Below are positions 43,982 to 54,025 of a stretch of DNA of 64,000 nt, piece after piece (the first letter of the stretch is position 1; each line of letters opens with the position of its first letter). The notes under the pieces were generated by a model. That model searched no databases and was not told the DNA's origin. It worked only from the letters and a program-made list of their open reading frames with translations. The DNA is taken from contig JAFSRP010000010.1 of the NCBI GenBank assembly GCA_017446045.1, positions 1-64,000 on the forward strand, written 5' to 3'. The DNA is from Lachnospiraceae bacterium (GTDB taxonomy: Bacteria > Bacillota > Clostridia > Lachnospirales > Lachnospiraceae). The position numbers were made by a program, and so were the translations under genes.

Positions 43982-45283
43982 TTATGTTTGGTCCGTTCCG
44001 GCACCGGCCGGCTTTTCAAGGACTTCCTTATACGCATCCTTGAACCACTTGTCAAATGCTGACTCTTCTCCCAGAGGCGCCGCAGGCGCAGGCTCCGGTA
44101 CAGCCGCCGGTGCTGCCGCTGCAGGTGCGGGTATCTCCTCTGCTGCCGGAACAGGGGCCGGCACCGGATCCGGGGCAGTTACCGGAACAGGCTCAGCTGC
44201 AGGAACCGGAACAGGTTCGGCAGCAGCCGCGGGCTCCGGCTCGGAAACAGGCACAGGTTCCGGCTGGGGTGTCGGTTCCGGCTCAGGCTGTGGCGCTGGT
44301 ACCGGCTCGGGCTGAAGCGTTGGCTCCGACTCGGGCTGAGGTGCGTTTTCCGGCTGGGCCGCAGACTCCGGCTGCGGTGCCGGTACAGGCTCCGGAGCAG
44401 TCACAGCAGCTGCCTGGTAAGACGGCCGGTTAGCCGGGATCTGCCAGGCAGAACCGTCACCATCAAGGTATAGTACCGTAAACGCGGCACGAATGTACGG
44501 CACGATCCAAAGCGCAGTGAAACGGCAGATGCTCATCAGAAGGATCCAGAAGATGAAACTGAACGTCATCATCCAGATGAGCTTGATCTTCCTGCCCTTC
44601 GTAACAGCACGGGAATGACCGAGCGCCGCACCGATCCGTGTCTCCGGACGATCGATGATGCTGAGCTCCGCAAAGGCGAATCCCAGATCCACATTCAGCT
44701 GGATCAGTATCAGCACGGCGAGCGCGACATAGAGAATGATCCGGAACTGCTGGGGCGTTGCCGCGGCAGAATGAGCCGAAGCATACTGGATACCCGCCAG
44801 AATTCCTAAAGCGATCAGTCCGACCAGGTTATGGATCAGGAAGCGTGCGATCGAAGTCAGGATGACCCTGAACGGATGCGCTTCCGCGGAAAAACCATAG
44901 AAAATATCCCCGATACCGTACTTATCTCCCCGGCAGATATTGAGCATCAGCTTCCTTTTGCCGATACCGAGCCAGATCACAAGGATCACGGTCAGGATAA
45001 GAAACAGAGTGAAGACCATCACGCCGGCTGCCATCAGGGGCACACTGGCCTGTACCGGTGAATTAATAGTGGCATCGATACCGGGAGCCGTGATCCGGAC
45101 CCCCTGTCCGTCCGGTCCTGCCAGGATGCCGGACCAGTTTACCGCCGCAGCAAGTCCCGCAAGTGCGATCGCTGCAGATAAAAGGATCAGAAGTGCCGAA
45201 AGGATCCCCGCAATGATCAGGGTGCCATAACGGCCGATCAGTGTTTCTCTGGCAAGGGCTTTTATCTCTCTGACTTTCATCAT
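43982..45283 (-). CDS. DUF975-like membrane protein with a long proline-rich tail
   Basis: 433 residues. Residues 1-290 have about six hydrophobic segments with the DUF975 pattern ([12 protein letters not shown] start; [17 protein letters not shown] near 259-273). Residues about 291-403 are a low-complexity tail of PEPVP/PQPE/AEPVP repeats, followed by a predicted amphipathic helix ([17 protein letters not shown]). The tail should be cytoplasmic or surface-exposed depending on topology. The coding tail is highly repetitive at the DNA level. Function unknown. Translation probably needs EF-P, encoded 1 kb downstream. Confidence 0.8.
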   Translation of the reverse strand: MMKVREIKALARETLIGRYGTLIIAGILSALLILLSAAIALAGLAAAVNWSGILAGPDGQGVRITAPGIDATINSPVQASVPLMAAGVMVFTLFLILTVILVIWLGIGKRKLMLNICRGDKYGIGDIFYGFSAEAHPFRVILTSIARFLIHNLVGLIALGILAGIQYASAHSAAATPQQFRIILYVALAVLILIQLNVDLGFAFAELSIIDRPETRIGAALGHSRAVTKGRKIKLIWMMTFSFIFWILLMSICRFTALWIVPYIRAAFTVLYLDGDGSAWQIPANRPSYQAAAVTAPEPVPAPQPESAAQPENAPQPESEPTLQPEPVPAPQPEPEPTPQPEPVPVSEPEPAAAAEPVPVPAAEPVPVTAPDPVPAPVPAAEEIPAPAAAAPAAVPEPAPAAPLGEESAFDKWFKDAYKEVLEKPAGAGTDQT

Positions 45284-45287
45284 GCGA

Positions 45288-45650
45288 TCACCTCCCCAGC
45301 TGATACGGTATGCCCAACTGATCCAGATACGGCTTCAGCTGTTCAAAATAGGGCTCCAGCTGTTCGATCGTCCCGCCTGTCGCAGCACCGTGCAGCCAGC
45401 TGATCAGTGCCAATATAAGTGCGATCAGTACGGTAATTCCCAAAACGATGCTGACGATCGCCATCACATTGCCTGCGACCGCCCTGCCATTCATCCGCTT
45501 GTTGCCGCGGGAAAGCCATGCAAAGGTGATCGCCAGACTGGCAGTGAACGGGACCGCTACGACCGTGATACTGGTCAGCAGCGCCAGGATGCCGAACAAA
45601 AGGCTGGCAGTGCTCAGTGCATTGGGCGCAGCTTTTGTCTGTTCGTACAT
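45288..45650 (-). CDS. Small DUF4190-like membrane protein
   Basis: 120 residues from ATG 45650, with a GGGAGGTTAAT leader. Two or three hydrophobic segments separated by [18 protein letters not shown], which is the DUF4190 pattern, and a short C-terminal helix ([16 protein letters not shown]). Only 4 bp before the DUF975-like gene, so the two are probably co-expressed. Confidence 0.75.
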   Translation of the reverse strand: MYEQTKAAPNALSTASLLFGILALLTSITVVAVPFTASLAITFAWLSRGNKRMNGRAVAGNVMAIVSIVLGITVLIALILALISWLHGAATGGTIEQLEPYFEQLKPYLDQLGIPYQLGR

Positions 45651-45674
45651 ATTAACCTCCCGGAATAATGTAAA

Positions 45675-45707
45675 AAAAACAAGAGTGTATCTTTTCAGAT
45701 ACACTCT
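45675..45707 (-). terminator. Terminator of the prfC/dipeptidase unit
   Basis: AGAGTGTATC/GATACACTCT arms (10 bp), 6-nt loop, then TGTTTTTTTT on the minus strand. Confidence 0.9.
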
Positions 45708-45776
45708 AATCGTACTACATCTTGTGTTTTTTCGCAAGAGATTCAGCGCCGTTTTGGGCTTTCACCACAAAAAGGG

Positions 45777-47198
45777 TCATCTGCACAGTTCACAGATGGA
45801 AAGCGCGTAGATAACAGCCGCATCCTGCAGTTCACTGATCAGCATAAATTCATCCGGTCCGTGCATATGGGTATCTGTCGTCTCCCCCACCGCGCCGAAC
45901 GCAACACCGTTCTGCAGGCCATGTACATAGGTGCCTCCGCCAATGGCCACACACCGGCCTTCTTTTCCGGTGACCTCGGTATAAGCAGAAAGCAAAGTAT
46001 GGATAAAGGGAGTGTCTTCCGCCACAGCATGGGCGGGGTTGAAATCGAAGGAGAACACAAATCCGGCATTCTCGGCACACGCCTTTGCCGCAAGAATTGT
46101 GTTTTCTTCTGTCGCCGCAACGGAAGTCCGTGCATCAAATCGGACAGACAGCGAAGAGCTGTCTCCCCGGAAGATATCCGGCGAAACGCTCGTATAGCCT
46201 GAAAGATCATCGCAGATATCGATCTTCAGCGCGGCGCCATGGTGATCTCCGAAGGGGAAAAAGCGCGCCATTCCCTGTATTGCCGTAACCATTTCCTCAC
46301 TGTCGAAAGGAAGCTGTGCCAGGAGCTGCAGCAGGATCACACCTGCATTTACACCATTTTCCGGCGTGGAGGCATGGGCCGGCGCACCCTCGGCAAAGAT
46401 CACTGTCTCCGACTGTTCCTCATCGTATTCGAAGCTGAGTTCATAATCGGCATCGATCTCATTCATGACGGCATTGAGCGCAGCCCGGATCTCCGCCTCG
46501 GCAAATCCTGCCACGACTGCTTCCGCCTTTCCGGGCACGATGTTGATCGTATCACCGCTGACGAAGGAGATGAGGCGTCTGTTCCCTTCCCCCTTTCCGA
46601 CAGATGCGGTCAGTTCTCCGCGGAACTGGCCTTTCTCTACGTTGATCAGCGGAAATTCCGCGTCCGGACTGAAGGTCATGGGCGCTTCAGGTTCCACCGC
46701 ATAGTAATGCTGAATATCCGAGCTGCCGCATTCCTCATCAGATCCGAGGATCAGCCGGCAATTTTTGCTCACCGGATATCCCAGTTCCTTCACGGCACGC
46801 ATCGCATAGAGAGCCGCCACTGCCGGTCCTTTGTCATCCGAAGATCCTCTGCCGAAGATCGTGCCGTCCTTCGTGACAGGCTCGAAAGGTCCCGTCACCG
46901 TCCAGCCGTCGCCGGGCGCCACTACGTCCATATGCGCAAGGATATCCAGGCAGCGCTCGCCACTGTTCAGGTCAGCAGAGACCACACGGTCAGCATATTC
47001 CTTCGTGGCAAATCCATAGCGCTCACACAGATCCTTCGCGGCCATCAGCGCGCGATACGGCCCTTCTCCGTATGGCATGCCGTCTTTCGCTTCGCCCTTT
47101 ACGGAATCGATGCGGCACAGCGCGCAGATATCTTCGATCATTTCATCCGTATGCGCTTCGATATAAGCCCTGATCCTGTTCTTTCTATCCTGTTCCAT
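45777..47198 (-). CDS. M20 dipeptidase, PepV/Sapep-like
   Basis: 473 residues. M20 metallopeptidase with metal ligands in DILAHMDVVAPGDGW, GRGSSDDKGPAV and GSDEECGSSD, a lid domain, and the C-terminal AIGGGTYVHGL. The family cleaves dipeptides in the cytoplasm, which fits the peptide importer at the left end. Follows prfC by 49 bp. Confidence 0.93.
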   Translation of the reverse strand: MEQDRKNRIRAYIEAHTDEMIEDICALCRIDSVKGEAKDGMPYGEGPYRALMAAKDLCERYGFATKEYADRVVSADLNSGERCLDILAHMDVVAPGDGWTVTGPFEPVTKDGTIFGRGSSDDKGPAVAALYAMRAVKELGYPVSKNCRLILGSDEECGSSDIQHYYAVEPEAPMTFSPDAEFPLINVEKGQFRGELTASVGKGEGNRRLISFVSGDTINIVPGKAEAVVAGFAEAEIRAALNAVMNEIDADYELSFEYDEEQSETVIFAEGAPAHASTPENGVNAGVILLQLLAQLPFDSEEMVTAIQGMARFFPFGDHHGAALKIDICDDLSGYTSVSPDIFRGDSSSLSVRFDARTSVAATEENTILAAKACAENAGFVFSFDFNPAHAVAEDTPFIHTLLSAYTEVTGKEGRCVAIGGGTYVHGLQNGVAFGAVGETTDTHMHGPDEFMLISELQDAAVIYALSICELCR

Positions 47199-47247
47199 CT
47201 GATATCATCTCCTGTTTATTATCATTCCGGGACACCCCGGATATCTG

Positions 47248-48855
47248 TCAATCCTGCGCCGAACCAAACTCCGACAGCTTCAAGCCTTCATTTCGCTCAA
47301 GTACCATGCGCGGACTCCATTCATGCGCAAACAGCAGCAGCGGGCGGCCTTTCAGATCCTGCACCTTCTTCATGTCACTGGTGCCCTGGATCCGGTCGAT
47401 ATTGACATTCTGCGGATCATCGATCCAGCGGACGTACTCATAGGGGAGCTGCTCCAGGCCGACCTCCACATTGTACTCGTTCTTCAGCCTGTAGAGAAGC
47501 ACCTCGAACTGCAGTACGCCGACAACACCGACGATGATCTCCTCCATTCCGGAACCAAGCTCCTGGAAGATCTGGATAGCGCCCTCCTGGGCGATCTGCA
47601 TCACACCCTTCAGAAACTGCTTGCGTTTCATGGTGTCCAGCTGCCGGACCCTTGCGAAATGCTCGGGTGCAAAGGTCGGAATACCCTCATACCGGAATTT
47701 TGACTGCGAAACACATAAGGTGTCACCGATGCTGTAGATGCCCGGGTCAAACACGCCGATGATATCACCCGCATACGCCGTATGGATGATCTGACGTTCA
47801 TCGGCCATCATCTGCGTCGGCATGGTCAGGCGAAGCTTGCGTCCGCCCTGCACATGGTTGACTTCCATTCCGGCTTCATACTTTCCCGAACAGATCCGCA
47901 TGAATGCAACGCGGTCCCGGTGTGCCTTGTTCATATTGGCCTGGATCTTAAATACGAAAGCCGAGAAGCCCTCCTCAAAGGGATCGATCATGCCCTGGTC
48001 GCTCTTTCTGGGAAGCGGCGGCACCGTCATTTTCAGAAAACTGTTCAAAAACGGCTCCACACCGAAATTTGTAAGGGCAGAACCGAAGAAGACCGGACTG
48101 AGCTGTCCGTGGAGGACCTTGTCCAGATCCAGCTCGTCGGCGGCGCCTTCGATCAGTTCGAGATCCTCCGTCAGTTTGTCATAGTTCATGAACCCTATGA
48201 TATCCCTGAGCGATGGGTCACTGAGCGGATAGGTATGGCTCTCCAGCTCCTTTGCACCGCCCTGCTCGGCCTTGAACGTTATGACGGTCTCCGTCTCCCG
48301 TTCATAGACGCCCTTGAAGTTCTTGCCGCATCCGATCGGCCAGTTGATCGGGCAGGTATGGATCCCCAGCACGTCCTCGATCTCACTCAGCAGCTCAAAC
48401 GGATCTCTTGCTTCCCGGTCAAACTTATTGATAAAAGTGAAGATCGGGATCCCGCGCATGACACATACCTTGAAGAGCTTGATGGTCTGCGCCTCAACGC
48501 CCTTACTGCCGTCAATGACCATGACGGCGGAATCCGCCGCCATCAGGGTACGGTAGGTATCCTCCGAGAAATCCTGGTGTCCCGGTGTATCCAGGATATT
48601 GATCACCTTGCCGCCGAACTCGAACTGCATGGCCGAAGAGGTAACGGAAATACCTCTCTCCTTCTCGATCTCCATCCAGTCGGAAACCGCATGCTTTGCA
48701 GCCTTCCTTCCCTTGACCGTTCCGGCCAGGTTGATGGCACCTCCATAAAGCAGAAACTTCTCCGTCAGTGTGGTCTTGCCGGCATCCGGATGCGAAATAA
48801 TGGCGAAAGTACGCCGTTTCTCGATCTCGTTTTTCAGATTTGTATTCTTATCCAT
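47248..48855 (-). CDS. prfC: Peptide chain release factor 3
   Basis: 535 residues from ATG 48855 (AGGA SD); the upstream extension lacks one. GTPase motifs SHPDAGKTTL, DTPGHQDF and NKFD; RF3-specific domains follow. RF3 recycles RF1/RF2 after peptide release. Upstream of the dipeptidase in a coaX-prfC-dipeptidase series. Confidence 0.96.
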   Translation of the reverse strand: MDKNTNLKNEIEKRRTFAIISHPDAGKTTLTEKFLLYGGAINLAGTVKGRKAAKHAVSDWMEIEKERGISVTSSAMQFEFGGKVINILDTPGHQDFSEDTYRTLMAADSAVMVIDGSKGVEAQTIKLFKVCVMRGIPIFTFINKFDREARDPFELLSEIEDVLGIHTCPINWPIGCGKNFKGVYERETETVITFKAEQGGAKELESHTYPLSDPSLRDIIGFMNYDKLTEDLELIEGAADELDLDKVLHGQLSPVFFGSALTNFGVEPFLNSFLKMTVPPLPRKSDQGMIDPFEEGFSAFVFKIQANMNKAHRDRVAFMRICSGKYEAGMEVNHVQGGRKLRLTMPTQMMADERQIIHTAYAGDIIGVFDPGIYSIGDTLCVSQSKFRYEGIPTFAPEHFARVRQLDTMKRKQFLKGVMQIAQEGAIQIFQELGSGMEEIIVGVVGVLQFEVLLYRLKNEYNVEVGLEQLPYEYVRWIDDPQNVNIDRIQGTSDMKKVQDLKGRPLLLFAHEWSPRMVLERNEGLKLSEFGSAQD

Positions 48856-48925
48856 AGTATTCCTGTATCTGTTTACTGTCAGGCCGTCTCCGTCCGCACT
48901 GGAAACGGGGCTCTGCAGCAAGACT

Positions 48926-49696
48926 TCAGCTTTTATTCAGCTCGTACAGCTTCAGCAGTCCCTTCATCAGGAGCGCGTCATCCCGAACCACCTTATGCTG
49001 TACATATGGCAGAATAAAACGCGCCATACCGCCGAGTCCGATCACCGTCGGGGCACCATCCAGTTCCTTTTCCATACGGTCTATGACCGCGTCGATCGAA
49101 CCTGCTGTGCCATAGACGATGCCGCCGCGGATACACTGCTCGGTATTCTGGCTGAGGCATCTGCCCGGTTTTTCCAGGCTGATCTCCGGAAGCAGTGCAG
49201 TACTGCCGGAAAGGGCTTTCACGCCGCTCATCACGCCGGGCAGGATCAATCCTCCCCGGAAATCTCCTTTACTGTCTACCGCGGTGATCGTGGTGGCAGT
49301 GCCCAGGTTGACGATGATGCAGGGTGCCTGATAATGCGTATAAGCCGCCTCCGCACCGACGATCAGGTCCGCGCCGACACCTTTCGGATACTTGAAACGC
49401 TTCAGGGAAATATCCATCTTCATCTCCGGACAAACGACCATCGGTTCCAGTCCCAGTACCTTGCGGATCGCGGAAGAGAAGATCCCTGTAAGCGGGGGAA
49501 CGACCGAAGAAACGATGGCGCCTTCCAGATCCTCCTTGCAGATATCATGGAAGTTAAGCACCGACATAATATCTGTCGCGTATTCAAGACTGGACTTATT
49601 ATAGGAAGTCGTCACGCGTTCCTCTATTATGTTCCGGGGATCCTTCGCCACACCGATCTTAATGTTGGAATTGCCCATATCGACGGCTAGTATCAT
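48926..49696 (-). CDS. coaX: Type III pantothenate kinase
   Basis: 256 residues from ATG 49696 (GGAGG SD). The ASKHA-fold signatures are AVDMGNSNIKIGV at the N-terminus, GADLIVGAEAAY and NLGTATTITAVD. CoaX phosphorylates pantothenate, the first step of CoA synthesis, and is insensitive to CoA feedback. 70 bp before prfC. Confidence 0.96.
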   Translation of the reverse strand: MILAVDMGNSNIKIGVAKDPRNIIEERVTTSYNKSSLEYATDIMSVLNFHDICKEDLEGAIVSSVVPPLTGIFSSAIRKVLGLEPMVVCPEMKMDISLKRFKYPKGVGADLIVGAEAAYTHYQAPCIIVNLGTATTITAVDSKGDFRGGLILPGVMSGVKALSGSTALLPEISLEKPGRCLSQNTEQCIRGGIVYGTAGSIDAVIDRMEKELDGAPTVIGLGGMARFILPYVQHKVVRDDALLMKGLLKLYELNKS

Positions 49697-49866
49697 CGTT
49701 TTCCTCCTGCCTGCATACAGCGGCATTATTTACCGCCGGACCAGGCATAAAAAGCTATATTTCCCTGTGCTGCAGTCTTTACATCATAGCATCATTTGTG
49801 CCCGTTGGGCAATATGTGTATTGCAGATTCATTGCAGAAAGATGTGCAGTTTCACGCGCTTTCTGT

Positions 49867-49872
49867 TATGAT
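49867..49872 (+). promoter_or_regulatory. -10 box next to the MATE transporter start
   Basis: TATGAT, whose expected +1 (about 49879) coincides with the ATG at 49880, suggesting a leaderless transcript. The -35 region (GTGCAG at 17 bp) is poor. Confidence 0.35.
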
Positions 49873-49879
49873 ATTGCTT

Positions 49880-51247
49880 ATGAAACAGGTAGATTTCGAA
49901 AACGGAAATACTGCTGTCAATATCGCGCAGCAAGCGGTTCCGATGTTTGTGGCACAGGTGATCAATCTGCTCTACTCCATCGTAGACCGTATCTACATTG
50001 CCAGGATCCCGGGAGAAGGTACTGCAGCACTGGGCGGCATCGGGCTTTGTTTCCCGGTGATCACGCTCATCACTGCCTTTACCAACCTTTACGGCAGCGG
50101 CGGGGCTCCTCTTTTTGCCATTGCGCGCGGGCGCAGGCGGGATGACGAGGCAACACGCATCATGAACACATCTTTCCGTCTCGAGATCATGACAGGTCTC
50201 GTGCTGATGATCCTGGGATCTGTATTTGCCAGACCGATCCTGTATGCTTTCGGGGCATCCGATCTTTCCATCCCCTATGCTCTCGCGTATCTCAGGATCT
50301 ACATTCTCGGTACACTGTTTGTCATGACCGCGACAGGGATGAATCCATTCATCAACGCACAGGGTTTTTCCCAGGTCGGCATGCTCACCGTGACCATTGG
50401 CGCAGTCGCCAATATCCTTCTGGATCCGATCTTCATCTTTGTACTTGGTCTCGGGGGGCGGGGTGCCGCACTGGCGACCATCCTGTCCCAGGGACTCTCA
50501 GCGCTTTTCGCGTTCCGTTTTCTCACCAGCCCCTCCTCTGCCGCAGCCTACAGACTGCAGCGGAAAGGACAGCGCCTGCTGCCTGAATTAAAAACATCTC
50601 TTAATATCATAAGCCTGGGACTCTCCGCTTTCGTCATGCAGTTCACAAACGGCCTGGTCACAGCCGTCTGCAACAGCGTCCTGATGACATGGGGCGGGGA
50701 GATCTACGTTTCTGTCATGACGATCCTTTCTTCCCTGCGGCAGGTCATGGAAGTCCCTGTATTTGCCGTCGTCGAAGGCGCCTCTCCGATCCTGAGCTAC
50801 AACTACGGTGCCCGCCGTCCGGCGCGCGTCCGCGAAGGCATGAAGATCATGGCACTTGCCGCAGGCATATATACTCTGTTTTGCTGGCTCGCTGTGGAAC
50901 GCTTCCCTGCTGTTTTGCTGAAGGTCTTCACGGCAGACCCGGTGCTTACCGCTGCCGCACTGCCCGCCATGCACCTGTATTTTTTCGCGTTTATCTTCAT
51001 GACCTTTCAGCACAGCGCGCAGACGACATTCAAGGCGCTCGGAAAGAAAAACAAGGCAATATTCTTCTCCCTGTTCCGGAAAGTGATCATTGTCGTACCG
51101 CTGACGATCCTGCTGCCGCGGTATTTCGGACTCGGTACCAACGGCGTTTTTATTGCCGAACCTATATCCAATGTCATCGGCGGCCTTGCAGCGTTTACGA
51201 CCATGCTCCTGACTGTGCTGCCGGAACTGAGGGAAATGGAAAAGTAA
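49880..51247 (+). CDS. MATE-family efflux transporter
   Basis: 455 residues from ATG 49880. Twelve predicted spans in two MatE repeats, with PMFVAQVINLLYSIVDRIYIAR near the start. These Na+ or H+ antiporters extrude cationic compounds; the natural substrate is unknown. Longer in-frame readings upstream lack an SD, but so does the chosen start. Divergent from coaX and ended by a strong hairpin. Confidence 0.92.
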   Translation: MKQVDFENGNTAVNIAQQAVPMFVAQVINLLYSIVDRIYIARIPGEGTAALGGIGLCFPVITLITAFTNLYGSGGAPLFAIARGRRRDDEATRIMNTSFRLEIMTGLVLMILGSVFARPILYAFGASDLSIPYALAYLRIYILGTLFVMTATGMNPFINAQGFSQVGMLTVTIGAVANILLDPIFIFVLGLGGRGAALATILSQGLSALFAFRFLTSPSSAAAYRLQRKGQRLLPELKTSLNIISLGLSAFVMQFTNGLVTAVCNSVLMTWGGEIYVSVMTILSSLRQVMEVPVFAVVEGASPILSYNYGARRPARVREGMKIMALAAGIYTLFCWLAVERFPAVLLKVFTADPVLTAAALPAMHLYFFAFIFMTFQHSAQTTFKALGKKNKAIFFSLFRKVIIVVPLTILLPRYFGLGTNGVFIAEPISNVIGGLAAFTTMLLTVLPELREMEK

Positions 51248-51249
51248 TA

Positions 51250-51292
51250 AAAACTGTGTATCGGGCAAGATGTTCCGATACACAGTTTTTTT
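51250..51292 (+). terminator. Terminator of the MATE gene
   Basis: AAACTGTGTATCGG/CCGATACACAGTTT arms (14 bp) and T7, 4 bp past the stop. Confidence 0.93.
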
Positions 51293-51353
51293 GATCAGGC
51301 AAACAGGATCCGCGGCTTTCATCATTTGTCCAGGAAGGACCGGTAAAACGGCC

Positions 51354-52859
51354 TCAATGTTCCAGAAGTGCTTTCATCTGTACTCTCAGATCCTCTCTGG
51401 GCTCGCGTTCATACACTTCACTCAGCCGGTCATATATCCGTAGTGAAAGGGTGCTCAGCGGCTGCCCGGCCTTCTCCGTCCAGTCTTTCAGGCACTGCAG
51501 AGTAAGATACCGGGTCCGGACCGTCGGCGCGCCAAGCGTTTTCATAAGGATATCGCCCGCTGTCCGGCATTCGCCCTTCATGGCTTCCAGCAGCACATCA
51601 AGTCTCACATAGTCTGCCCAGCCGTCTCCGAGTCCCATCTCATCCCTGGGATCATCTTCCAGATCCTCCAGCCGGATCCGTTTACGGTAAAGATCCAGTA
51701 CTGCTTCTGACCATACAGGATCATCCATCAGGTATCCGCAGCAGCGATAATTATGCTCGAAATCCTTCTGCATCAGCAGGAAGACTTCCTTCTGGTATGG
51801 GATCCCCAGCGCGACAGCCAGCTCGATACCCTCTCCTTTTTTCAGCGCCGCCCTGACACACTCCTCAGCTGCAGGTGTATGGAGCATGGCGGATGACCGC
51901 TCGGAAAGCGATGCCATGATGCGGTCTTTCCCGCCTTTTGCGGCAGTATAATAATAGATCTGTGAGATCAGCTCATAATCACGGATCATGAGCTTTTGCC
52001 TGTCCGCCTGGTCCAGGTAATGAAGCAGGACACCGGCAGCACCCTCCACGGCAGAGATCCCTGCCACCGGCCCTTCACTGAGCAAGGCAGACAGCACGTC
52101 TCCGGCTGCCCGGAAATGAGCCGGATCCAGCGGATCTTCCCGAAGTCTTTCATCCACCTCCGCCTTGTAAAAGACAGTAAGGGCGGAGTACTCGGGCATG
52201 ACTTCATTGCGTATCCCGTCTGTAAGCAGCCAGTCCCTGATCTGCGGTGTGGCAGGATCCATCCTTTCTACCGCATGGATCCTTCCCCAGCCGTGCACAT
52301 GCCTCGCCAGCTCAAAGACCTCCTCATCGGCGTTTTCCCATCGCAGCATATTCAGCAGGGAATAGAGAGTAAACTCATCTGAAAGCCCCAGACTCCGGAT
52401 AATGTCCCGAAGTATCTCTTCACTGCTGTCAAACAGCTGCATCAACGCAAGACCAAGTTTTACTTCTTCTCTTTCCGGGGACTCTATCATCAGATGGATC
52501 GCGAAACGGTAAATATTGCCCGCATTCAGCGACTCCTCATGCTCCGTGATATAGTCAAGAAGTGTATCTGTGACCGCAATAGCCTGAAACCGGCGGATCA
52601 GGTCTGCAAAGCTGCGGTCCGCGCGCTCCATATCCCCGGAAGAAGCATCCTGTACCGCCCTTGAAACAGAATCGAGAGCTTCTTTCGGAAGCTCCCCGTG
52701 CGCTGTATGGTAGATATACATTCCGTCCATGGCTCCGTCTGACCACTTCAGCTGGCCGGCAGTTCCTTCCTCCTGTGGGAGGGAAAAGCTGGCCGGCAGT
52801 TCTCCGTCATGGATCTGCGATGCCATATATTCATAGATAGACTGCTTTGTTTCGCTCAT
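51354..52859 (-). CDS. Uncharacterised helical protein, about 500 residues
   Basis: 501 residues with no signal peptide, membrane span or catalytic motif I can identify. It is strongly alpha-helical with repeated Leu/Glu-rich segments, as in HEAT or TPR-like scaffolds. Homologues with this N-terminus (SIYEYMASQI) seem to exist in Clostridia under misleading names, as I recall; none is characterised. It may share a transcript with the lipoprotein gene just upstream (64-bp gap). Confidence 0.7.
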   Translation of the reverse strand: MSETKQSIYEYMASQIHDGELPASFSLPQEEGTAGQLKWSDGAMDGMYIYHTAHGELPKEALDSVSRAVQDASSGDMERADRSFADLIRRFQAIAVTDTLLDYITEHEESLNAGNIYRFAIHLMIESPEREEVKLGLALMQLFDSSEEILRDIIRSLGLSDEFTLYSLLNMLRWENADEEVFELARHVHGWGRIHAVERMDPATPQIRDWLLTDGIRNEVMPEYSALTVFYKAEVDERLREDPLDPAHFRAAGDVLSALLSEGPVAGISAVEGAAGVLLHYLDQADRQKLMIRDYELISQIYYYTAAKGGKDRIMASLSERSSAMLHTPAAEECVRAALKKGEGIELAVALGIPYQKEVFLLMQKDFEHNYRCCGYLMDDPVWSEAVLDLYRKRIRLEDLEDDPRDEMGLGDGWADYVRLDVLLEAMKGECRTAGDILMKTLGAPTVRTRYLTLQCLKDWTEKAGQPLSTLSLRIYDRLSEVYEREPREDLRVQMKALLEH

Positions 52860-52923
52860 ATCTGCTCCTTTATCTGCCGGTCAGCCATGGGATCATGACT
52901 GACGACCCGGATCCCCGGGTCTC

Positions 52924-53532
52924 TCAGCGCGAACTGCAGAAACGGTACTCCTTATCTGCTGCTTCGTCTCCCGGATAATCCTTCAGGAACTGTGCAAAGA
53001 GATCCGCTGCTTTTTCATAATGCTGCAGATGCTCCTCACATACTGCCATATCGAACCAGGCAGCCTTTCCGGTGATGGATCCGTCAAGTCTGGCATAGGG
53101 CTCCAGCATTTCCATCGCTGCCTCATACTCGCCCTCTTCGATCAGCAGCTTCGCGTCCCTTACGACTTCCATACCGTCCATTTCATCCAGCAGTGCCTGG
53201 TATTGAGCCTGATCACCGGTATCCTCATCCAGCTGCATCAATGCTTCATATCCGATTCTGGCTCCCTCATAATCTTCGAGGCGAAGGCGGCATTCCGTGC
53301 TGTATTTAAGAATATCATACTGCAGCTCCGAGACCTCTCCCTTAGAAGCATCCATGGCCGCTTCAAATTTCTCCAGGGCGCCGGCATACTCCCCCTTCTG
53401 AAAGAGCTCCACACCCTCATCCCGAAGCGTATAACGCTCCGTATCTGCCGTACACGCTGTAAATACAAACAATACCAGACTCAGAACCGCTGTCAAACAG
53501 ATCTTATTCCATGGAAACTGTAGTTTCATCAT
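52924..53532 (-). CDS. Lipoprotein with TPR-like repeats
   Basis: 202 residues. Signal peptide with lipobox FTAC (Cys27), then three or four TPR-like helix pairs (GVELFQKGEYAGALEKFEAA; AKLLIEEGEYEAAMEMLEPY; EEHLQHYEKAADLFAQFLKDYPGD). Such surface lipoproteins are scaffolds; no partner is evident. Stands between dut and the helical protein on the same strand. Confidence 0.85.
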   Translation of the reverse strand: MMKLQFPWNKICLTAVLSLVLFVFTACTADTERYTLRDEGVELFQKGEYAGALEKFEAAMDASKGEVSELQYDILKYSTECRLRLEDYEGARIGYEALMQLDEDTGDQAQYQALLDEMDGMEVVRDAKLLIEEGEYEAAMEMLEPYARLDGSITGKAAWFDMAVCEEHLQHYEKAADLFAQFLKDYPGDEAADKEYRFCSSR

Positions 53533-53587
53533 TATCCACCTGCGGGCGCCTGTGTGCCCATCCTGCCGAAATACCTATTATCCCGTT

Positions 53588-54025
53588 TTATATCTTGCCG
53601 GTAGATCCGAAGCCGCCGCGGGCTGAATTGCCCAGGGATTCCACTTCTTCAAACTGAATACGGGGCTGATGCTCTATGATCCGGAACTGACAGACGCGGT
53701 CATTGACATGCACTGTCGTCTCCCGCGTTGCGTATACCGGCATGCGGATCACGTCCTCATCCCCGCAGTAGCTTTCATCGATCACGCCAATTGCATTGGT
53801 TTGGATCAGACCGTAATTCTTGAACAGCGACGAGCGTGCTGCCGTGATCATTTCATAACCTGCCGGCAGCTGTACGGATATCCCCAGGTCGATCAATCCA
53901 AACTCCCCGGGCTGAAAATGATACTCCATCGCTGATCTCAGATCGATCCAGTCGGACTTTCCGTCAATATAACGCAGCTTTTCGATCTTATCAGAGTGAT
54001 ACCTGATCTTTATCGTCTTTTCCAT
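53588..54025 (-). CDS. dut: Deoxyuridine 5'-triphosphate nucleotidohydrolase
   Basis: 145 residues from ATG 54025 (GGAGAAG SD), inside the end of scpB. The trimeric dUTPase motifs are present: DLRSAMEY (motif I), ARSSLFKNYG (II), AIGVIDESYCGDE (III) and GGFGSTGK (V). In motif I the usual AGYD is replaced by SAMEY, a deviation. Makes dUMP from dUTP and keeps uracil out of DNA. Confidence 0.9.
   Translation of the reverse strand: MEKTIKIRYHSDKIEKLRYIDGKSDWIDLRSAMEYHFQPGEFGLIDLGISVQLPAGYEMITAARSSLFKNYGLIQTNAIGVIDESYCGDEDVIRMPVYATRETTVHVNDRVCQFRIIEHQPRIQFEEVESLGNSARGGFGSTGKI

Noticed and set aside
43743..44315. Gly/Thr/Ser-rich plus-strand ORF
   Set aside because: It is the mirror of the Pro/Glu repeat tail of the DUF975-like protein; the composition is a by-product of GC-rich repeats.
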